Assembly (NCBI RefSeq): GCF_003626755.1
Contig: NZ_RBCJ01000005.1
Coordinates: 372,001-436,000 of the forward strand
Reading direction: 5' to 3'
Origin: Ulvibacterium marinum
Lineage (GTDB): Bacteria > Bacteroidota > Bacteroidia > Flavobacteriales > Flavobacteriaceae
DNA: 64,000 nt
The position numbers were made by a program, and so were the translations under genes. This document shows positions 47,037-56,399 of this stretch, piece by piece. Every line of letters starts with the position of its first letter. Positions within the stretch are counted from its first letter, which is position 1. The notes below the pieces were generated by a model, which was not told the DNA's origin, ran no database searches, and saw only the letters and a program-made list of their open reading frames with translations.

Positions 47037-49505
47037 ATGAAGCAATTTTTACTTGCGGTATTACTTACTACATTGCCCTTTTCGGTAGTTCCCCAGGACC
47101 TAAAATCGCCCTCGGAATTTTTGGGATATCCTCTGGGAACCCAATTTACAAGACATCATCAAGTGGTGGACTACTACAAGTATTTGGCAGAAAAGGTCCC
47201 CGAACGTATGCAACTATTGGAATACGGCAAAACGTATGAGCGACGTTCTCTTTTGCTGGCCTATATTTCCAGTGCCGAGAATATGAGGAATCTGGAGGGT
47301 ATCCGAACCGAGCATTTGCGGGGGATGGAAGGTGAAGGAAATGCTTCAAAGGCCATTGTTTGGCTTAGCTATAATGTGCATGGCAACGAGAGTGTAAGTA
47401 CGGAAGCCTCCATGAAGACTATCCACTCACTTTTGACAGAAAAAAGTGATTACCTCAAAAATACGGTGGTGATTATTGACCCATGTATAAATCCCGATGG
47501 ACGGGACCGTTATGTTAATTGGTACAATCAATATAAAAACACGCCCTACAACGTAGATCCCAATAGTAAGGAGCACCATCAGGGATGGTGGACAGGCCGA
47601 AGCAACCATTATATGTTCGATTTGAATAGGGATTGGGCCTGGCTTACTCAGACAGAAAGCCGACAACGCCTCAAAGTATTCAATAAATGGTTGCCCCACG
47701 TCCATGTGGACTTCCATGAACAAGGCGTTGACGAGCCTTATTATTTCGCACCGGCCGCAGAACCTTACCATGAGGTAATTACCGATTTTCAGAAATCTTT
47801 TCAAATAGCCATTGGTAAAAACCATGCAAAGTATTTTGATGCCAAAGGATGGTTCTATTTTACCAAGGAATCTTTTGATTTGTTGTATCCCAGCTATGGG
47901 GATACCTATCCTACCTACAATGGCGGAATCGGGATGACCTATGAGCAAGGTGGTAGTGGAAAGGCCGGACTAGGTATCATTACGCAAATTGGTGACACGC
48001 TGACCCTTAAGGACAGAATTGCACACCACCATACCACGGGACTATCTACTGTGGAAATATCGGCAAAGAACGCCGAAAAATTGAACACGGAATTCAAAAA
48101 GTTCTATAACGACAAGAACTATAAATACAAAAGTTATCTTCTCAACGGCAATGCCGAAAAATTGGATGCTCTCGCCCAATTATTGGATCAACATCAAATT
48201 GAATACGGATCGGGCAAGGGCGGTACCGTAAAAGGATTTCGATATTTAACCGGAAAAAACGGTAGTCTTAGAAGCTCCGAAAAGAGTATGGTGATTTCTA
48301 CGGACCAACGCAAGGGAACTTTGGTCAAGGTACTTTTTGAACCCGATGCCAAATTAAGCGACTCCCTTACCTACGATATTACAGCTTGGTCCCTCCCTTA
48401 TGCCTACGGCCTTGATGCCTTGGCGTCCGAGGCAAAGATCGAAGCCGATACGGGCGGCAATCCTTGGCGGATAAATGAGCCCAAGGGAGCCAATATTTCA
48501 AAAGACACCTATGCCTACGTTTCGGATTGGAAGAGCATAAAGGATGCCCGTTTTTTGGCAGAGCTTATACAAGAAAATATTCGGGTTCGCTTCGCAAAAC
48601 AACCATTTACCACCCAAGGTGAAAGATATGACCGCGGAAGCCTTATCATTACTAAAGGGGACAACGCGAACAATAAGGAGTTCATCCCGCTTCTAACAGA
48701 AATTGCTCATAAACACCGGATTACCTTGGGCACAACGGATACGGGTTTCGTAGAGAGCGGAAAGGATTTTGGATCGGAATATGTGCTTATGGTACCTAAT
48801 GTAAAGGTGGCTATGCTGTCCGGTAAGCCTACATCTACCTTACGGTTTGGTGAAATATGGCACTTTTTTGAACAGCAATTGCACTATCCCCTAACAGTGA
48901 TCGATACGGACTATATGGAAAGTGTTGATTTGTCCGAGTATGACATATTGATCTTACCCGATGGTGAAGGCTACTCGGATTTTGTGGATGCAGAAAAATT
49001 GCAACGACTTAAAAAATGGGTGTCCAACGGGGGGCGGCTCATCGCCATGGGCGGGGCCATTCAAGGTTTGATCGGAAACCATGGCTTTGGTCTAAAACAA
49101 AAAGAGAAAGAGAAGGATTCCAATGAACATATGTTAGCCTATGAGGAAACCTTGCGTGAAAAACTAAAGAGGAAAATTGAAGGAGCTATTTTCAAGACCA
49201 AGGTGGACCCTACACATCCCTTGGCCTTTGGCTATGGCGACACCTATTTTACACTCAAAAACAATACCTATGCCTATGACTATCTCGATACGGGCACGGT
49301 GGCTTATTTTGAAGATAGTACCCAATCCCCCGTATCAGGATTTGCAGGAAGTGAAGCCCAGAAAAAGATAGGAAAAACCTTAATCTTCGGGGTTGAGAAA
49401 TATGGGAAAGGCCAGGTCGTATATCTGGTAGATAATCCGCTTTTCCGTGGCTTTTGGGAAAATGGTAAACTCTTTATCGCCAATGCCCTGTTCATGTTGG
49501 ATTAA
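47037..49505 (+). CDS. Secreted M14 family zinc carboxypeptidase
   Basis: An 822-residue exported peptidase. The signal peptide ends near residue 20 (SVVPQ). Zinc ligands are His115 and Glu118 (NVHGNES) and His227 (VDFHEQG); the catalytic Glu is probably in GIGMTYEQGG. The second half contains an amidotransferase-like segment, YDILILPDGEGYSDFVDAEKL and RLIAMGGAIQG, seen in other large flavobacterial M14 proteins. It probably degrades external peptides or peptidoglycan stems. Confidence 0.92.
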   Translation: MKQFLLAVLLTTLPFSVVPQDLKSPSEFLGYPLGTQFTRHHQVVDYYKYLAEKVPERMQLLEYGKTYERRSLLLAYISSAENMRNLEGIRTEHLRGMEGEGNASKAIVWLSYNVHGNESVSTEASMKTIHSLLTEKSDYLKNTVVIIDPCINPDGRDRYVNWYNQYKNTPYNVDPNSKEHHQGWWTGRSNHYMFDLNRDWAWLTQTESRQRLKVFNKWLPHVHVDFHEQGVDEPYYFAPAAEPYHEVITDFQKSFQIAIGKNHAKYFDAKGWFYFTKESFDLLYPSYGDTYPTYNGGIGMTYEQGGSGKAGLGIITQIGDTLTLKDRIAHHHTTGLSTVEISAKNAEKLNTEFKKFYNDKNYKYKSYLLNGNAEKLDALAQLLDQHQIEYGSGKGGTVKGFRYLTGKNGSLRSSEKSMVISTDQRKGTLVKVLFEPDAKLSDSLTYDITAWSLPYAYGLDALASEAKIEADTGGNPWRINEPKGANISKDTYAYVSDWKSIKDARFLAELIQENIRVRFAKQPFTTQGERYDRGSLIITKGDNANNKEFIPLLTEIAHKHRITLGTTDTGFVESGKDFGSEYVLMVPNVKVAMLSGKPTSTLRFGEIWHFFEQQLHYPLTVIDTDYMESVDLSEYDILILPDGEGYSDFVDAEKLQRLKKWVSNGGRLIAMGGAIQGLIGNHGFGLKQKEKEKDSNEHMLAYEETLREKLKRKIEGAIFKTKVDPTHPLAFGYGDTYFTLKNNTYAYDYLDTGTVAYFEDSTQSPVSGFAGSEAQKKIGKTLIFGVEKYGKGQVVYLVDNPLFRGFWENGKLFIANALFMLD

Positions 49506-49606
49506 TAGTAAACAAGTCCGAGCAGTAAAAAGTTAGCTAAGTACACTTCATATTTATATCCAATGGTTATTCGTAACTTAACCGGACATTTCATTTAAAA
49601 TGAAGA

Positions 49607-50875
49607 ATGAGCAATGTACAGGATTTAAATATCGAGAATGAAGTTTTACCCTTATTCAACTATTCGCTCAATACCTTCACCAAGAAAGAAATTCTTGAAA
49701 TTTTAGAGACACCTTTAACTTCGGCAAAGGAAATTCTCGAACGCCAAAATATTCTTAAGGGTTTTGCCGCTAACAATAAAATTCTACAGGAGTATTCATA
49801 TACTGTCCTATATTTAAACGAAGTTCATTTTTTTCTGAACGACGCAAAAATTGAAGACTTATCCCAAAAAAAGTTTCGATACAGGTTGTTCGCCTCAAAA
49901 AAGGAGAAAACAAACTACAAGAGCAGACTTAATCAGCTAATATTATTTTTTCATCGCCTAGAATCAAAATATTTTATACGGCTAGACTTAAAACGGTTTC
50001 CGCAAGGATATCGTTCTAACATCAAACGGATTTTACAATTTCTTTCAAACTTTGAGTTAAAAAAGCATGAAAACCTTGTAAGGGAACATAAGTTAAAAGA
50101 TAAACACGTCATAGGCTTAACTGAAAAAATTGGTGAACTCAAAAGAAAAGAAATGATTTCAACCTTTTGGCAAGACTTGTTTAGGTTCGAGGCGTATTTA
50201 TCCATAAATTTTGGAATTCTTAAGCATGACTTTACTTTTCCGAGTATCAACGAAAAGGGAATAAGACTTCTTGACTTTTACCACCCCTTGATTGACGAAC
50301 CTGTAAAAAACAACTTTGAAACCACTAGTAATGTAATAGTTTTGAATGGTCCGAATATGTCAGGTAAATCCACCTTTCTCAAAGCGGTAGGACTGTGTAT
50401 GTATTTTGGACATCTTGGATTAGCGATACCGGCATCCATCGGAGAAATCCCTTTTTGCAATCATTTCTCCATCCAGATTAATAGAAAAGATGACCTTTTA
50501 AAAGGGTATAGTCATTTCATGTCCGAGGTAATGAACCTTAAAAAGGTAGTAGAAAATGCCTCTAAGGGAAAGAAGTGTTTTGCTGTTTTCGATGAGCTCT
50601 TTAGTGGCACAAATGTTGAGGATGGTTTCGAGATTTGCAAAACGACCATAAATGGTTTGAGCAAATATGATAATTCCTACTTTATAATATCCACTCACAT
50701 ACAAAGACTAAAAAATGCCACAAACGAAAAAGTCTCGAATTACTACATAGATTGTGAGCTAATAAATAATAAACCAACTTTTACCTATGAATTGAAAGAA
50801 GGTTGGTCGGACATTAAGGTGGGCAGAATACTATTTGATAAAGAGGGCTTGAATAAAATGCTGAATACCAAATGA
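49607..50875 (+). CDS. Short MutS-like ATPase without mismatch-binding domain
   Basis: A 422-residue protein with the MutS ATPase at its C terminus: Walker A NGPNMSGKST (247-256), Walker B FAVFDE (Asp329, Glu330) and ISTHIQ. The first 220 residues form a helical core like MutS domain III. MutS domains I and II (mismatch recognition) and an Smr nuclease are missing. Relatives with this build are frequent in Bacteroidetes but their roles are not clear. The gene is visibly AT-richer than its neighbours, which suggests transfer. Confidence 0.85.
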   Translation: MSNVQDLNIENEVLPLFNYSLNTFTKKEILEILETPLTSAKEILERQNILKGFAANNKILQEYSYTVLYLNEVHFFLNDAKIEDLSQKKFRYRLFASKKEKTNYKSRLNQLILFFHRLESKYFIRLDLKRFPQGYRSNIKRILQFLSNFELKKHENLVREHKLKDKHVIGLTEKIGELKRKEMISTFWQDLFRFEAYLSINFGILKHDFTFPSINEKGIRLLDFYHPLIDEPVKNNFETTSNVIVLNGPNMSGKSTFLKAVGLCMYFGHLGLAIPASIGEIPFCNHFSIQINRKDDLLKGYSHFMSEVMNLKKVVENASKGKKCFAVFDELFSGTNVEDGFEICKTTINGLSKYDNSYFIISTHIQRLKNATNEKVSNYYIDCELINNKPTFTYELKEGWSDIKVGRILFDKEGLNKMLNTK

Positions 50876-50917
50876 AAAATTTGTACAAGGAATTCAAATT
50901 TTAAAGATAGCCTTTTC

Positions 50918-51967
50918 CTAACCCTCCAGGGCCTTTCCACAATAGTCCAAACATTTGGCGACCTCCTTAACGGGGTTTGAATCCTTGGGTACCTCATATT
51001 CCAGTTCAATGGATACGGGATACGTATATTTCTGATCCCGCATAAGTTGTAGCACTTCCACAATTGGGGTATCTCCCTTTCCAAAAGGCATGTTGTCCTG
51101 GCCATTCTCAGGGTTTCTGCGATCCTTTAAATGCATACTGCTTATGCGTTTATATTTGCCCTGTATAAGTTCCATAGCATCGGTATTCCCTCCGGCGATG
51201 TAATGTCCCAAATCCAAATTCAACATATTGTGTTCGGACTGCTTTAGGGCCGTATCCCAAAAGGTAGGGGTCTGTTGGGTGTGCCCGTGGTAGGCCACAT
51301 CCATACCATGTTTTGCTGCCATAGCACCCAACTTTTTCGTATGGGCATCATTGCCCGGCAACTCCAAGGTCACATGATCCGCTCCCAATGCCTTGGCGGC
51401 ACGAAGGCCATAATCAATTTCTGCATTGGTATTTTTTGCCCCAAAAGCATTTGGCTTAAAAGCATAAATATGCACCCCTTTATCCGCATACATTTTTTTG
51501 AGTTCCTCAAACTTGCCCATACCCACCGTTGAACGCCAATCCGCCACCACTTTTCTGTGACTCTCCAACTGGGACTTCATTTCCCCAAATTCCTGAATTT
51601 GATCCTCGGTAAGTTCACCACTCTTACTTTTTCGCATCATACCATAAAAAGTTCTTCGATCTACCGGGTTTTTTGGTTTTCCGGCGAAATGTTCGGCGGG
51701 GTCGCCCATCAATTCAATAGCACTGATACCCGCATCAAGGACATATTGCAAAGTGGCCTCTGCACTTTGATCCGGCATCTCCCGAAAAGAATAGGTAATG
51801 CACCCTATTTGTACTCCATTAATTTTGGAGTCGTTTCGGTTGTACGAGGACAAAATAGAAGGTGCTCCAAAAACAAAGGGTTCACTCAATACAATTCCTG
51901 TTGCCAAAGCGGTGGAATTTTTCAAAAATCTACGTCTGGATCGGGCATGCTTCGGATTGTTCTTCAT
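50918..51967 (-). CDS. Sugar phosphate isomerase/epimerase-like TIM barrel, Tat-exported
   Basis: A 349-residue protein with a textbook twin-arginine signal, SRRRFLKN (residues 10-17), and a hydrophobic stretch to about 35. The AP endonuclease-type barrel contains GVQIGCITYSF, VTLELPGND, VAYHGH, LDLGHYIAGG and PVSIELEYE, which supply the usual Glu, His and Asp metal ligands. Periplasmic sugar epimerisation or isomerisation is inferred. It is divergent from the second cytochrome lipoprotein gene (117 bases between starts). Confidence 0.88.
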   Translation of the reverse strand: MKNNPKHARSRRRFLKNSTALATGIVLSEPFVFGAPSILSSYNRNDSKINGVQIGCITYSFREMPDQSAEATLQYVLDAGISAIELMGDPAEHFAGKPKNPVDRRTFYGMMRKSKSGELTEDQIQEFGEMKSQLESHRKVVADWRSTVGMGKFEELKKMYADKGVHIYAFKPNAFGAKNTNAEIDYGLRAAKALGADHVTLELPGNDAHTKKLGAMAAKHGMDVAYHGHTQQTPTFWDTALKQSEHNMLNLDLGHYIAGGNTDAMELIQGKYKRISSMHLKDRRNPENGQDNMPFGKGDTPIVEVLQLMRDQKYTYPVSIELEYEVPKDSNPVKEVAKCLDYCGKALEG

Positions 51968-52084
51968 CGGATGGGATTTATCATCTTTTTTTAAATGTAA
52001 CCATAAATCTGAAACCGTACAACCTAGCTCGCTTTCCCATGCTCCAAAGGATTCCTTTAGTACCGAATTTAGTATCTTGTTCCT

Positions 52085-55051
52085 ATGAATCGATTTCCTT
52101 TCATTATCCTTATTCCACTATTGCTCGTAAGCTGTAAAATAGATAAAAAGAATACTCCCGAGGGCTTTGAAGTACACCCCGATTTCAATTTGCAACGAGT
52201 TGCCTCCGAACCTTTGGTATTTGATCCGGTAGAATTCAAATTTGATGAACAGGGAAGGGCCTTCGTTTTGGAAATGCCCGGTTATCCGTTGCGCGATGCT
52301 GATAGTAGACTAGTACAACTAGTGGATATTGATGAAGATGGAATCTATGATGAAAGACAGGTGTATGCCCCTGACTTGGGAATTGCATCTTCATTTATGC
52401 CTTATAAAAACGGCTTTTTGGTAGCTTCACCGCCTCATCTACTCTGGATAGGCGATACGGATAAAAATGGGGAAGCCGATACCCGAAAAATACTAATGGA
52501 TGGGTTTAGCACGGGCAATCTGCAGCATAACTTTAATGGCCTTACTTATGGCATGGACAATTGGATCTACGCCGCCAATGGCGGTAATTCGGGAAAACCT
52601 TTCTTCGTGAACGCTCCGGAAAACGTTTTGGATCTACGGGGAACCGATTTAAAATTCCATTTGGAAAGGGAAGTGCTGGCCCGTGTAGGGGAATCTTCCG
52701 GAGGTTTTAAAATCACCTTTGATGATTGGGGGCATTTATACGAGACCCATAATCTGGAGCATGTATCCCATTTGGTATTCGAAGATAGGTACATAGAAAA
52801 CCTACCCACTTCGCCATCGCATGCCTTGACCAATATTTCGGACCATGAAGAAAATGGATTATCGCGGGTATACCCAATTGGGGAGCAGGAAACTCGGGTA
52901 AACCATCCGGAGCAATCGGGTTATTTTTCCGGGGCCTGCGGAATCACCTACTATGGCGGAGGAATTTTTCCCGAAGGACTCAATTCCAGTTTGTTGGTTG
53001 CGGATTGCGTGCTTAATTTGGTTCATTTGGATGTCCTTTCCCCTATGGGGGCCTCATTTAAAACTAGTAGAGATCGTGACAAGGCGGAATTCCTTGCCTC
53101 CAAGGAACGGTCCTTCCGGCCGGTAAACATGACCGTAGGACCAGATGGAGCGCTATATGTGGTAGATATGCATCGTGAAGTCATAGAACATCCAGAATGG
53201 ATCCCCGATGAACTAGAGGTAAAAATGGACCTTAATGCTGGAAAGGAAAAGGGTAGAATCTATCGTATAACCCCTAAAAATAGAAGTGCCTCTAAGATTT
53301 CACCCCTTCCTTTAGATGATATCGAAGCCCTGGTAGTGTTGTTAGGGGATTCCAACCAATGGAAAAGAATCACCACCCATCGTCTGTTGGTCACCGAAAA
53401 ACAAAGCGAGGCTATCCCCTTTCTTAAAGAACTGTTTAAGACTTCAACCAATCCCTTGGCTAGACTGCACAGCATGTGGGTATTGGAAGGATTACAAGCT
53501 TTGGACGAATCCGATTTAAATGCGGCATTGGAAGATACATCGCCTGGTGTACGTGAAAATGCCCTAAAAATCGCAGAAAAAACTCTGAATGGGAAGCTGG
53601 ATCTGGTTAATCCTATTCTTGCCCTGACCCAGGACAGCCATGCCCGTGTACGCATGCAGGCAACCCTTGCTTTAAGTACGCTCCAAGAGGAGAACTACAA
53701 TATGAAAAAGGATACAATTGCCCGAGTCCTTTCAACCCAACTAGGTCAGCCTGATAGAGATCAGTGGGTTACCTTGTCCATCGCAAGTGCCCTTGAACGG
53801 CAAGCCTTAGACTTTGTTCAGAATAGATTATCCATGGGATCATCATCTTCTAAGTCCAGGGAGATTAGAGTACTGGAAATATTAACGGAATTGATCGGAA
53901 AAACTGAAAAAAAGGAAAGGACCGCCGATATTCTATTCGCCTTACAAAAAGATGGAATCGCCCCTGAGACACAAACCAAATTGATAAAGGCACTGTCCCG
54001 AGGTTGGAAAAAAGGAAACCCGGACTTGATAAACTCGAGGGGAAACCGTCGATTGGTGGAAAATTTGGAAGCCTTGGAGGAGGGGTCCGATTTTGCCAGA
54101 ATACAGGCCACGGGAGAATTTCGGCAAATTCTAGCCTTGCCGGCCTCGTCCAAAATTGAAAATCTTATTGAGCAAGCATCTCAATCCCTTTTTGACAAAA
54201 AGCTTCCCGTAGAAGAACGTCTGAAACGTTTAAAATTAGTGGGACTGGATGATTTTAAGAGCCGTGAAGCTCTATTGTACCGCTTATTGGACAACAAACA
54301 ACCCTTACAACTTCAAGAAGAGGCGCTGTCCCAATTTTGGCGTTCCAATGACGTGAATATAGCATCCCGACTCATTGAGCTTTGGCCTACCTTGGGGCCA
54401 CAGGCACGTAAACATGCTACGAATATCCTTTTGTATAAATCCTCACACCATGATGCCCTCCTTACGGCAATGGAAAATAAAAAGGTAGGCTTGGGAGAGT
54501 TCAACTTGGATTTGGAAAGACGGAGAACCCTTCTTTTTTCGAATGATGAAGGTATTCGGAAAAGAGCGGAATTCTTATTCTCGGACGCCGGAGTAGTACA
54601 ACGAAAGGAGGCTATTGAAGCTATGCGCCCGTCATTGGAGTTGCAAGGCAAGTCCGAAAAAGGCAGGGAGGTGTTCCAAAATGTCTGTGCCCAATGCCAT
54701 AGGTATGGGGAGCTAGGAAATGATGTGGGACCTGTGTTGACCGAAATCAACCGCAAAAGTAAGGAGTCCCTGCTTTACGACATTTTAGATCCCAATGCCG
54801 CTGTGGATACCAAATATCTAAACCATCAAGTACAAACCAAGGACGGCACTATTTATACAGGAATCGTTACCAATGAAACCGATTCTGAAATAGGTCTGCG
54901 TATGGTAGGAGGCACGGAAAAAATAATCGGCAAAAATGATATTGACCGTTTTTCCTCTACAGGAAGCTCAATGATGTACGAGGGCTTGGAAAATAGCATG
55001 GATACCCAAGAAATGGCGGATTTGTTGGCCTTTTTACAGCAATCCGAATAA
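52085..55051 (+). CDS. Second large lipoprotein: propeller, HEAT repeats, cytochrome c
   Basis: A 988-residue protein with lipobox Cys (LLLVSCKID, Cys18) and no further export signal. A propeller like that of PVC-type haem proteins covers about 35-405 (GPDGALYVVDMHREVIEHP), HEAT repeats follow to about 840 and the C-terminal cytochrome has CAQCHRYG with Cys868, Cys871 and His872. It has the same plan as the 17 kb gene but is shorter. It probably carries electrons or binds a carbohydrate in the periplasm. It is divergent from the Tat-exported isomerase. Confidence 0.87.
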   Translation: MNRFPFIILIPLLLVSCKIDKKNTPEGFEVHPDFNLQRVASEPLVFDPVEFKFDEQGRAFVLEMPGYPLRDADSRLVQLVDIDEDGIYDERQVYAPDLGIASSFMPYKNGFLVASPPHLLWIGDTDKNGEADTRKILMDGFSTGNLQHNFNGLTYGMDNWIYAANGGNSGKPFFVNAPENVLDLRGTDLKFHLEREVLARVGESSGGFKITFDDWGHLYETHNLEHVSHLVFEDRYIENLPTSPSHALTNISDHEENGLSRVYPIGEQETRVNHPEQSGYFSGACGITYYGGGIFPEGLNSSLLVADCVLNLVHLDVLSPMGASFKTSRDRDKAEFLASKERSFRPVNMTVGPDGALYVVDMHREVIEHPEWIPDELEVKMDLNAGKEKGRIYRITPKNRSASKISPLPLDDIEALVVLLGDSNQWKRITTHRLLVTEKQSEAIPFLKELFKTSTNPLARLHSMWVLEGLQALDESDLNAALEDTSPGVRENALKIAEKTLNGKLDLVNPILALTQDSHARVRMQATLALSTLQEENYNMKKDTIARVLSTQLGQPDRDQWVTLSIASALERQALDFVQNRLSMGSSSSKSREIRVLEILTELIGKTEKKERTADILFALQKDGIAPETQTKLIKALSRGWKKGNPDLINSRGNRRLVENLEALEEGSDFARIQATGEFRQILALPASSKIENLIEQASQSLFDKKLPVEERLKRLKLVGLDDFKSREALLYRLLDNKQPLQLQEEALSQFWRSNDVNIASRLIELWPTLGPQARKHATNILLYKSSHHDALLTAMENKKVGLGEFNLDLERRRTLLFSNDEGIRKRAEFLFSDAGVVQRKEAIEAMRPSLELQGKSEKGREVFQNVCAQCHRYGELGNDVGPVLTEINRKSKESLLYDILDPNAAVDTKYLNHQVQTKDGTIYTGIVTNETDSEIGLRMVGGTEKIIGKNDIDRFSSTGSSMMYEGLENSMDTQEMADLLAFLQQSE

Positions 55052-55189
55052 TTGTAGCGAATCACTTCAAAAAGTAGATCATGGTATAAGGGTATACAAT
55101 TATTTTGCTATTTACCTTGACATGCTTCTATAGCCATGGAAAACTATTCGATGAAATCCAAAGCTTTTCATGGATCAATCGGACAAAGT

Positions 55190-56182
55190 CTATTTTAAGG
55201 ATACTTTCAACATATAGTCATCCGCAGCCATAAAAAGTGTCTTTTCATCGGTGGTAAATTCGCAATTGGCCGTAGCTTGGCCGGTATGAATCCGTGCAAT
55301 AGCTTTTCCCGAAATATTGAATATCCATATGCCTCCAGGGCCTGTGGCAAAAAGATATCCTTTACTATGCATTTTCATACCATCCGGTAATCCTTGTTGA
55401 CCCTCTTGGCCAATTAACGAAGTGGTATCATAAAATATCCTCTTGTCCTTTACCATTCCCGGAGCTGTAAGATCATATTGATACCAAACCGCACTTTCCG
55501 GATCTGAAACAGCCACAAACAGCTTAGACTCATCCGGGGACAAAGCTATGCCATTGGGTCGGGTCAATTGATCTACCAAAATGAGTTCACCCGACGTATT
55601 TAGGCAGTACACCCCTTGAAAATCGAGCTCCTTGTTCGGGTCCTCCATTTGCTTGGGGAGTCCATAGGGTGGATCCGTAAAATAAAGATTGCCCCGGCTA
55701 TCAAAAACCCCATCGTTGGGACTATTGAAACGTTTACCTTGATAGTTATCCACAACAGCCTCGTAATCGGGATTGGGTGCATCCAATGAGGTCTTCATTC
55801 GGGCCACCCTTCGTTCTCCATGTTGCATGAGAACCAATCTCCCCGTGGGATCTAAAAGTAATCCATTGGAACCGGGCTCCTTTCCATCGAAAGCCTCACC
55901 CAAATAGCCGGAAGGTTTTAAATATGTAGTCAAATCACCGGCCTCATCAATTTTGAAAACCGTATTATTCGGAATGTCCGAAAAGAGCAGATAGCTCCCC
56001 GAATCGATCCATAAAGGACCCTCCGTCCATTCGAACCCACTTCCGATTACTTCTATTTCAGTGTTTGGATCAATAAGACTGAGTGCCTCATCATCTAAAA
56101 TCTCAATTGAGAAATTATGGCTTTCCTGACAGGAAACACATTGAAGCAATCCAAGAAGGGCAAATTGCAAGTTGGCTTTCAT
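55190..56182 (-). CDS. SMP-30/gluconolactonase family lipoprotein
   Basis: A 330-residue six-bladed propeller lactonase. The start at 56182 gives a signal peptide with lipobox Cys (CVSCQES); the open frame upstream adds nothing. Metal ligands of the family are visible: Glu in WTEGPLW, Asn in NSPNDGVF and Asp in LSPDESKLFV. It probably opens sugar lactones made by periplasmic dehydrogenases, which fits the neighbouring cytochrome lipoprotein. It converges with that gene across 138 bases without a clear terminator. Confidence 0.9.
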   Translation of the reverse strand: MKANLQFALLGLLQCVSCQESHNFSIEILDDEALSLIDPNTEIEVIGSGFEWTEGPLWIDSGSYLLFSDIPNNTVFKIDEAGDLTTYLKPSGYLGEAFDGKEPGSNGLLLDPTGRLVLMQHGERRVARMKTSLDAPNPDYEAVVDNYQGKRFNSPNDGVFDSRGNLYFTDPPYGLPKQMEDPNKELDFQGVYCLNTSGELILVDQLTRPNGIALSPDESKLFVAVSDPESAVWYQYDLTAPGMVKDKRIFYDTTSLIGQEGQQGLPDGMKMHSKGYLFATGPGGIWIFNISGKAIARIHTGQATANCEFTTDEKTLFMAADDYMLKVSLK

Positions 56183-56330
56183 AAATCTATTGTTTTTCAA
56201 AATGGGAAAAGTGATTATCGCGTTGGTCTGCACTAAAATAAGGAATAAATCAAAACTCTATCCATTTGAGTCCTCTTGCAAAGCATGCCGTGTCCTTCCA
56301 ACCCCTGTTCGGTTTTAGATACTAGACGAT

Positions 56331-56351
56331 AGATTTGGAATTTGGCACTTT
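56331..56351. repeat. TTTGGAATTTGG string in an intergenic gap
   Basis: The string GATTTGGAATTTGGCA, preceded by TTTTAGATACTAGA, resembles the degenerate TTCCAAATTCC elements in the gap at 6.5-7.2 kb, on the opposite strand. These look like members of a dispersed simple-sequence family. Confidence 0.4.
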
Positions 56352-56399
56352 ACTATACTGTCTCGATATGTTATTCTTTCGGGGAACCCAGGACAGCAA

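Noticed and set aside
49607-50875. Defence island built around the MutS-like gene
   Set aside because: Its neighbours are a peptidase and a sugar isomerase, with no nuclease, helicase or toxin gene nearby.
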